Source of the DNA: CAYUIS01 sp964444825
Lineage (GTDB): Bacteria; Chloroflexota; Anaerolineae; B4-G1
Direction: 5' to 3'
Assembly: GCA_964444825.1 (NCBI GenBank)
Contig: CAYUIS010000105.1
Coordinates: forward strand, 1-18,580
Length of the DNA stretch: 18,580 nt
The notes below the pieces were generated by a model. It made no database searches. It was not told the DNA's origin and saw only the letters and a program-made list of their open reading frames with translations. Positions 14,621 through 18,580 of the stretch are shown piece by piece (position 1 is the first letter of the stretch; the number at the start of each line of letters is the position of its first letter). A program made the translations under genes and the position numbers.

Positions 14621-15409
14621 CTACTGGATCTCATACACAGCCTGGATACTGACGGAAACGGAGAACGTGCCCGGCGAGATACTGGGGGCTGCCACATCGG
14701 CCATCCCACCACCCCCGCCGCCAACACCCCATCCCGCGGGCATAGGCATTCCTCCGCCGGTTTCCATTACCAGGATGGGTTTACCCAGCGTGATCCTCAG
14801 CCCTTCGGCCATCTGCTTGGCCCGCATCGTGACATCCTCCAAAGCCTGTTGGCGGGCCTGCTCCACCAGAGCCTTCGGATCCTCGACGGTAAAGTTCACC
14901 CCTGAAATGGAGTTGGCCCCAGCTTCCACAGCGGCCGCCAACAGCTCACCGACCTGGCCCAGGTCCCGCAAGGTCACCTGAATTTGGTGCGATAGATGGT
15001 AGACAACCTCACCGGTCGGCGTGCCTTTCTCGGGGTCGTAAACGTTCTCGACCCACAGGTTGTACCCGGTGGTCTGGATGTTCCCTTCGGCAACCCCCAG
15101 CTCCTGGGCAGCGGCGATGGCCTGATCCATCTTGCGAGCGGCTTCGTCGACCAGGGCCGCCGGGTCGTCGCCCTTTAGCTCCACGCCGAGGGTGATCTGG
15201 GCCACCTCCGGCTCGGCACTGGCGGTGCCGGTGCCGACGACCACCAACCCCTCGGCGAACTGCCCGGTCGGTGAAACGGTGCCCCCACCGCCGCCGCCAC
15301 CTAATGATGGCGCAGCCTCTCCCGCTGCCAGGCTTGGCATTCGCCCACAGGCTACGAGCGTCAGGGCCGCCACGACAGGCAGCAAGACGATCCATATGTT
15401 CCTTCTCAT
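14621..15409 (-). CDS. SIMPL-domain (DUF541) lipoprotein
   Basis: The 262-residue product has a lipoprotein signal (MRRNIWIVLLPVVAALTLVAC, Cys 21), a glycine-rich linker with seven consecutive glycines near 38-44, and a SIMPL domain from about 55 to the end. Family hallmarks are VVGTGTASAEPEVAQITLGVE at its start, the GVAEGNIQTTGYNL segment, the LVEQARQQALEDVTMRAKQMAEGL helix and the terminal SISPGTFSVSVSIQAVYEI strand. Proteins of this family (YggE/BP26 relatives) are periplasmic or exported, form ring-like assemblies and are linked to stress tolerance. The biochemical role is unclear. The ATG follows GGAG by 8 nt. The gene sits 40 nt after the zinc-ribbon gene and 18 nt before the LysM gene. 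A second glycine run (GVGGGGGGM) precedes the last strand. Confidence 0.93.
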   Translation of the reverse strand: MRRNIWIVLLPVVAALTLVACGRMPSLAAGEAAPSLGGGGGGGTVSPTGQFAEGLVVVGTGTASAEPEVAQITLGVELKGDDPAALVDEAARKMDQAIAAAQELGVAEGNIQTTGYNLWVENVYDPEKGTPTGEVVYHLSHQIQVTLRDLGQVGELLAAAVEAGANSISGVNFTVEDPKALVEQARQQALEDVTMRAKQMAEGLRITLGKPILVMETGGGMPMPAGWGVGGGGGGMADVAAPSISPGTFSVSVSIQAVYEIQ

Positions 15410-15449
15410 CGTTTCATCTCCAGCCTCTAGGATGCTTCATTTCAACGTT

Positions 15450-16097
15450 TTAATCCGCCTTCTCGCCACATTCCGGGCAGAATTTGGCACCAGGGGTGAG
15501 CGGAGATTTGCAGTGTTTGCAGCGCTGGACGGCTTTGATCTTGGCCCCACACTCCGGGCAGAACTTGGCGTTGACGGCGAGCGGGGCCTCGCAGTTGGGA
15601 CAACTGGCGTGGATAGTCTCGCGCCACTCCTTCTCATCCAGGTGCTTGTCCTCCTCGGCCATCGCCGCGTGGGCCCACACCTCCTCGACCGAGCGGCTCG
15701 CCTGGGCCGCCGACATCTCCACACCTAGGTCGGGAGCGCAATCCTTACACAGCCCGCGCTTGGTGTTCCAGCAGCTCTCCCTACAGACCCAGGTAGAACA
15801 GCGTGGACACTGCACAAACGAAGGTCTGAGCTCTTCCATCGCCTCTGCGAACGCCTCATCGTGCGCTCTCTCCCAAGTTGCAGAACGTACTCGCTCACTA
15901 ACGCCAGCCACGGAGCCGAATACACCGCCGAACAGGCCACTCGCGGTGTCCAGCACCGTAGAAGCAGTGCCCACTGCCCATGCCTTGAAAGGCGTGCGGT
16001 ATCCTGAACCGCAGCGGTTGCAATAGAACTCGAATTGAAAACCCTGGTTAGTGCTCCGATCACTGTGATTTGAGACGAACTCGATTCTGTCAGCCAT
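15450..16097 (-). CDS. Multi-zinc-ribbon protein (double zinc ribbon at C-terminus)
   Basis: The 215-residue product is likely cytoplasmic and without a signal peptide. It has a lone CxxC at 26/29, a central cysteine cluster at 97, 100, 105, 109, 117 and 120, and a C-terminal pair of zinc ribbons. Those are C166/C169 with C180/C183, and C193/C196 with C207/C210. The last two ribbons are near copies (CPNCEAPLAVNAKFCPECG and CKHCKSPLTPGAKFCPECG), a double zinc ribbon. A Gly/Ala/Ser-rich stretch at 39-66 might contact membrane or fold as a helical hairpin. Zinc ribbons of this kind usually mediate protein or nucleic-acid binding, and no enzyme domain is visible. The frame extends to a TTG at 16139, but AGGAG lies 9 nt before the ATG at 16097. 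A TATAAT box sits at 16157-16162. It heads the SIMPL/LysM operon. Confidence 0.85.
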   Translation of the reverse strand: MADRIEFVSNHSDRSTNQGFQFEFYCNRCGSGYRTPFKAWAVGTASTVLDTASGLFGGVFGSVAGVSERVRSATWERAHDEAFAEAMEELRPSFVQCPRCSTWVCRESCWNTKRGLCKDCAPDLGVEMSAAQASRSVEEVWAHAAMAEEDKHLDEKEWRETIHASCPNCEAPLAVNAKFCPECGAKIKAVQRCKHCKSPLTPGAKFCPECGEKAD

Positions 16098-16156
16098 GGG
16101 GCCTTTCTCCTGTCGATGTGTTTGTGGATAAATAGCCAATTCTCCTTAACTGCTTC

Positions 16157-16162
16157 ATTATA
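16157..16162 (-). promoter_or_regulatory. Candidate -10 box (TATAAT) of the zinc-ribbon/SIMPL/LysM operon
   Basis: The minus strand reads GTAGTATAATG, a perfect TATAAT about 60 nt before the ATG at 16097. No good -35 hexamer is found at 16-18 nt spacing. Prediction from sequence only. Confidence 0.4.
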
Positions 16163-16369
16163 CTACCCTTCGCCCGAGCGCGCATCGGCAAAATGACCGA
16201 TTCTTGATCAGACAGAAGTAGCACCTCGAGAGAGGAACCGTGTGTCAATTGACTCAGCCGACAATACGACGAATGACGCACCCCTCCAGGACAAAGCAAA
16301 CTCTGGTAAAGGAACAGGCGAACTCGGAAAGGGGGTTGAGCACGGAACTATTCTCGATCTCGATATGCG

Positions 16370-16378
16370 TGGTATAAT
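16370..16378 (+). promoter_or_regulatory. Candidate extended -10 promoter (TGGTATAAT)
   Basis: A TGn motif directly precedes a perfect TATAAT at 16373-16378, giving an extended -10 promoter that needs little -35 contact. The transcript would begin near 16385 and reach the ATG at 16437 after about 50 nt. The same GTGGTAT core appears in the candidate WD40 promoter on the other strand. Confidence 0.5.
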
Positions 16379-16436
16379 TAGCATTAAGAGAAGTCGCACG
16401 GCAAAGGCGCAAAACAAGAGGAAGGAGGTAATCGTC

Positions 16437-17207
16437 ATGGCCACCCATCTCTATCTCTCTATGATACCTGAAGCGTTGATCGCTTCCATGCTGACCCCTG
16501 AAGAATTCGGCACCTATTACGCGGTCGGGGCCAAGAAGAAGGCACGCGGACAGGCCATCTTTTTCGAGCTCGCTCCGGATTTCAGACACGTCTTCTTTGA
16601 TATCGAGGAGGGCATTCGGCGCTGTGTGCCCCACGAGGACGGAAGTCCCAAGGCGTCGATCTACATCTCCGTCTACCGTGTGCTGGAGCACATCCCGCTT
16701 GACGCCATGCAGAGGCTGTACCTGGTAACCCAGGATGGGCGGACGCTGGGCCTGGATTCCAGCACGGAGAGTCCCGAGGACGGTGGAGGGCTGCACCTAT
16801 ATCAGGAGATCGCGCCTGTGCATCCGCGCGTGGTCAGCACGCTAGGCCCTCGTCGATTCCTGGAACTCATCGTCAAGACCTCCACCAGCCTCCTCTCGCT
16901 GCCGGCCGTCTGCTTCGTGGAGCTGCGGCTGGGCGAGCTGGCTGACGATCCTGAGCGTGGCGCGGTGCGAGATCTTCCCTACTCCAATATTGACCATCTG
17001 CGACAGTGTCTGGTCGACCTGAGGACCAAGGCCGCACATACCAAGATGGTCGACCGGATCCATCCGGCATCGTTCTCGTACCGCACGGTCAAGAACGGGG
17101 TCTGTGTGGGAAACAAATCCGACGAGCGGATTCTCTACTTTCCGCTGCCATCGCAGGAGATACTGCGGACAGAGCATTATCGATGGTGGCGCTCGGCCTG
17201 CATGTGA
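16437..17207 (+). CDS. Conserved-looking soluble protein of unknown function, 256 residues
   Basis: I do not recognise the family. The product starts MATHLYLSMIPEALIASMLTP, continues PEEFGTYYAVGAKKKARGQA, and has no signal peptide or membrane segment, so it is presumably cytoplasmic. The sequence alternates hydrophobic strands (AIFFEL, HVFFDI, SIYISVYRVL, RLYLVT) with loops and has a helix-like FLELIVKTSTSLLSLPAVCFVEL. It contains three cysteines with no metal-binding spacing. GGAGG is 8 nt before the ATG at 16437. The frame is open from 16242, but that start has no ribosome-binding site and lies before the TGGTATAAT promoter, so it is rejected. The pyrophosphatase gene starts 74 nt later on the same strand, with a 7-bp hairpin between, so shared transcription is possible. 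No function is assigned. Confidence 0.85.
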   Translation: MATHLYLSMIPEALIASMLTPEEFGTYYAVGAKKKARGQAIFFELAPDFRHVFFDIEEGIRRCVPHEDGSPKASIYISVYRVLEHIPLDAMQRLYLVTQDGRTLGLDSSTESPEDGGGLHLYQEIAPVHPRVVSTLGPRRFLELIVKTSTSLLSLPAVCFVELRLGELADDPERGAVRDLPYSNIDHLRQCLVDLRTKAAHTKMVDRIHPASFSYRTVKNGVCVGNKSDERILYFPLPSQEILRTEHYRWWRSACM

Positions 17208-17227
17208 GCCGGGCACGTGTCCGAGGC

Positions 17228-17251
17228 CCCTTGGTTCTATAGATCCAAGGG
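17228..17251 (+). terminator. Small hairpin between the unknown gene and the pyrophosphatase gene
   Basis: CCCTTGG at 17228-17234 and CCAAGGG at 17245-17251 form a 7-bp stem with a 10-nt loop. There is no T-run after it, so it could be a weak terminator, an mRNA-processing hairpin or chance. Confidence 0.25.
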
Positions 17252-17281
17252 CTCTGACCTGCCACAAGAGGAGGAGTGACT

Positions 17282-18580
17282 ATGCAGCTACCTTGGGTTC
17301 CAATATCCCTTCTGGCGGGCGGCGTGTCCGTCGCGGCCGCAATCCGGTTGTTCGTGTGGGTCGAGCGCCAGGACATGGGGTCCGCAAGGGCCCAGGAGGT
17401 GGCGTCCTGGATTCGGGAGGGTGCCAAGTCGTATCTCCGCCGCCTCTATGGCACACTGACCATGGTCGCGGTCGGGCTGGGGATCGTGATCGCGATCGTG
17501 TTCAGCTTTCACATCGAGCAGTTGGAGACGGGGATGATAGCCGTTGATCCGGCGCGGGGCATCGGGATGGCGTTAGCCTTTGTGGGCGGTGCCGTCTGTT
17601 CCGCGGTCGCCGGGTATATGGGGATGAGCGTGGCCGTGTCGGCCAACGTACGGAGCGCGACAGCGGCCGAAAAAAGCCTCAATCAGGCCTTCAGAGTGGC
17701 CTTCTACGCCGGTGCGGTGATGGGCCTGGCGATGGTGGGCCTGGCCATCATAGGTATGAGCACAATCTACCTGATTACCGAGAGCCCGGATATCATCCTG
17801 GGCTTTAGCTTTGGCGCCTCCGCCCTGGCCCTGTTGGCGAAGGCGGGGGGGGGCATCTATACCAAGACGGCTGACATCGCGGCCGACCTGGTGGGCAAGG
17901 TCGAGATCGGCATCCCGGAGGACGACCCCCGCAACCCGGCCGTGGTCGCCGATAACGTCGGCGATAACGTCGGCGACGTGGCCGGCATGGGGGCAGATAT
18001 CTTCGATAGCTACGTGGCCAGTACCGTGGCGGCCATGCTTTTGGGAGCCTCACTCTTTGCCGGTGATAGCTTGCTGCAGGCCAGGTACGTTCTGTTTCCC
18101 CTGATTCTGTGCACGCTAGGCATCGTCGCTTCGCTGATCGGTATCCGGTTTGTGCGAGTGGGCAAGAGCGGCAAACCAGGTAGGGCTCTCAAAAGCGGAA
18201 CGATCATCACCTGCGTCATCTTCGCCGCGCTGGCTGCTGCTACCGTCTTGTTGGGCGGCTACAGCCTCGGCGTGTTGTGGGCTACGCTGGCCGGGCTTGT
18301 TACCGGCGTCGTCATTGGTTTCGTTTCCGATTACTACACTTCGTCTGATTTCCGTCCGGTGCTCGAGACGGCCCGCGTCTCAGGTTCGGGCGCGGCCATC
18401 AACATCATCACGGGCTACAGCTTCGGGTTGCTCAGCATCGTTCCCTCGATCATTGGCATCGTCGTGGCGACGCTGCTCTCCTATTACCTGGCGGAATCCT
18501 CCGGGATCATCGGCGTCTACGGGGTTGGCATCAGCGCGGTGGGGTTGTTGTCCGTCAGTGGCATGATCGTTTCCTCCGAT
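17282..18580 (+). CDS. hppA: Membrane-bound ion-translocating pyrophosphatase (H+-PPase), 3' truncated by the window
   Basis: The enzyme hydrolyses pyrophosphate in the membrane and pumps protons (or sodium) across it. The first 433 codons are present without a stop. The family runs to about 650-800 residues, so roughly the C-terminal third or more is missing. Hallmarks are EGAKSYLRRLY at 46-56 and the catalytic loop GGGIYTKTADIAADLVGKVE at 189-208. IPEDDPRNP (211-219) and DNVGDNVGDVAGMGAD (224-239) follow; these bind Mg-pyrophosphate. Many hydrophobic helices surround them. The position that separates K+-dependent from K+-independent enzymes lies beyond the window, so the class cannot be told. 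The ATG follows GAGGAGG by 7 nt. A run of nine G at about 17845 stays in frame (A-G-G-G-I). Confidence 0.96.
   Translation, partial: MQLPWVPISLLAGGVSVAAAIRLFVWVERQDMGSARAQEVASWIREGAKSYLRRLYGTLTMVAVGLGIVIAIVFSFHIEQLETGMIAVDPARGIGMALAFVGGAVCSAVAGYMGMSVAVSANVRSATAAEKSLNQAFRVAFYAGAVMGLAMVGLAIIGMSTIYLITESPDIILGFSFGASALALLAKAGGGIYTKTADIAADLVGKVEIGIPEDDPRNPAVVADNVGDNVGDVAGMGADIFDSYVASTVAAMLLGASLFAGDSLLQARYVLFPLILCTLGIVASLIGIRFVRVGKSGKPGRALKSGTIITCVIFAALAAATVLLGGYSLGVLWATLAGLVTGVVIGFVSDYYTSSDFRPVLETARVSGSGAAINIITGYSFGLLSIVPSIIGIVVATLLSYYLAESSGIIGVYGVGISAVGLLSVSGMIVSSD

Larger units (their letters stand above)
16098..16436. other. 339-nt divergent intergenic region
   Basis: The region separates the minus-strand zinc-ribbon gene from the plus-strand 256-codon gene. 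It holds a TATAAT box on each strand (16157-16162 minus, 16373-16378 plus) and a 10-bp perfect palindrome GTCAATTGAC at 16244-16253 that could be an operator. Open frames crossing it on both strands have no ribosome-binding site of their own and no domain, and I do not call them genes. Confidence 0.5.

Noticed and set aside
16242..16436. N-terminal extension of the 256-residue protein by 65 codons
   Set aside because: It has no ribosome-binding site, begins upstream of the TGGTATAAT promoter and has a hydrophilic sequence with no domain. GGAGG before 16437 decides the start.
17840..17860. Nine-G run in the pyrophosphatase gene as a possible frameshift
   Set aside because: The frame continues correctly through the conserved GGG-I-Y-T-K motif on both sides.

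Overview
The window is GC-rich bacterial DNA without tRNA, rRNA, CRISPR or insertion-sequence signatures. I think it comes from a Chloroflexota (Anaerolineae/Caldilineae-like) genome. The reasons are the many exported beta-propeller and beta-helix proteins, a serpin lipoprotein, and two secreted proteins ending in a YLPLVxR-type tail, which I associate with exported proteins of that phylum. This assignment is inference, not proof.

Layout: (1) 1-1032, plus strand: an MscS-type mechanosensitive channel, preceded by a possible 18-codon leader ORF. (2) 1079-13902, minus strand: a run of seven genes whose products all carry export signals. In transcription order they are a PD40-propeller lipoprotein, a TIG plus BNR/Asp-box secreted protein, a beta-helix plus clan GH-A glycosidase-like protein, a 48-residue lipoprotein, a lipoprotein serpin, a lipoprotein with an internal duplication, and a 15-repeat WD40 protein. 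The small lipoprotein and the serpin are 12 nt apart, and the BNR and glycosidase genes are 9 nt apart if the ATG start is used. A terminator-like hairpin separates the serpin from the duplicated lipoprotein, and an upstream segment could pair with part of it to form an alternative structure. (3) 13952-16097, minus strand: a zinc-ribbon protein, a SIMPL-domain lipoprotein and a two-LysM secreted protein, closely spaced. They are followed by a short remnant that looks like the C-terminus of a second SIMPL protein, then a perfect 11-bp hairpin. (4) 16098-16436: a divergent intergenic region with a TATAAT box on each strand. (5) 16437-18580, plus strand: a 256-residue soluble protein of unknown family, then the first 433 codons of a membrane proton/sodium-pumping pyrophosphatase cut by the window edge.

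Functional picture (inference): most of the window encodes cell-surface proteins, namely binding propellers, a likely carbohydrate-active protein, a protease inhibitor and a peptidoglycan-binding LysM protein. They are flanked by two membrane-energetics or stress genes (MscS, H+-PPase). Several initiation sites were re-chosen because a Shine-Dalgarno sequence lies inside the longest ORF. The most unusual points are the SIMPL remnant behind the LysM gene, a 25-bp leader duplicated in front of two genes with ATG in one copy and ATA in the other, and the possible attenuator after the serpin.
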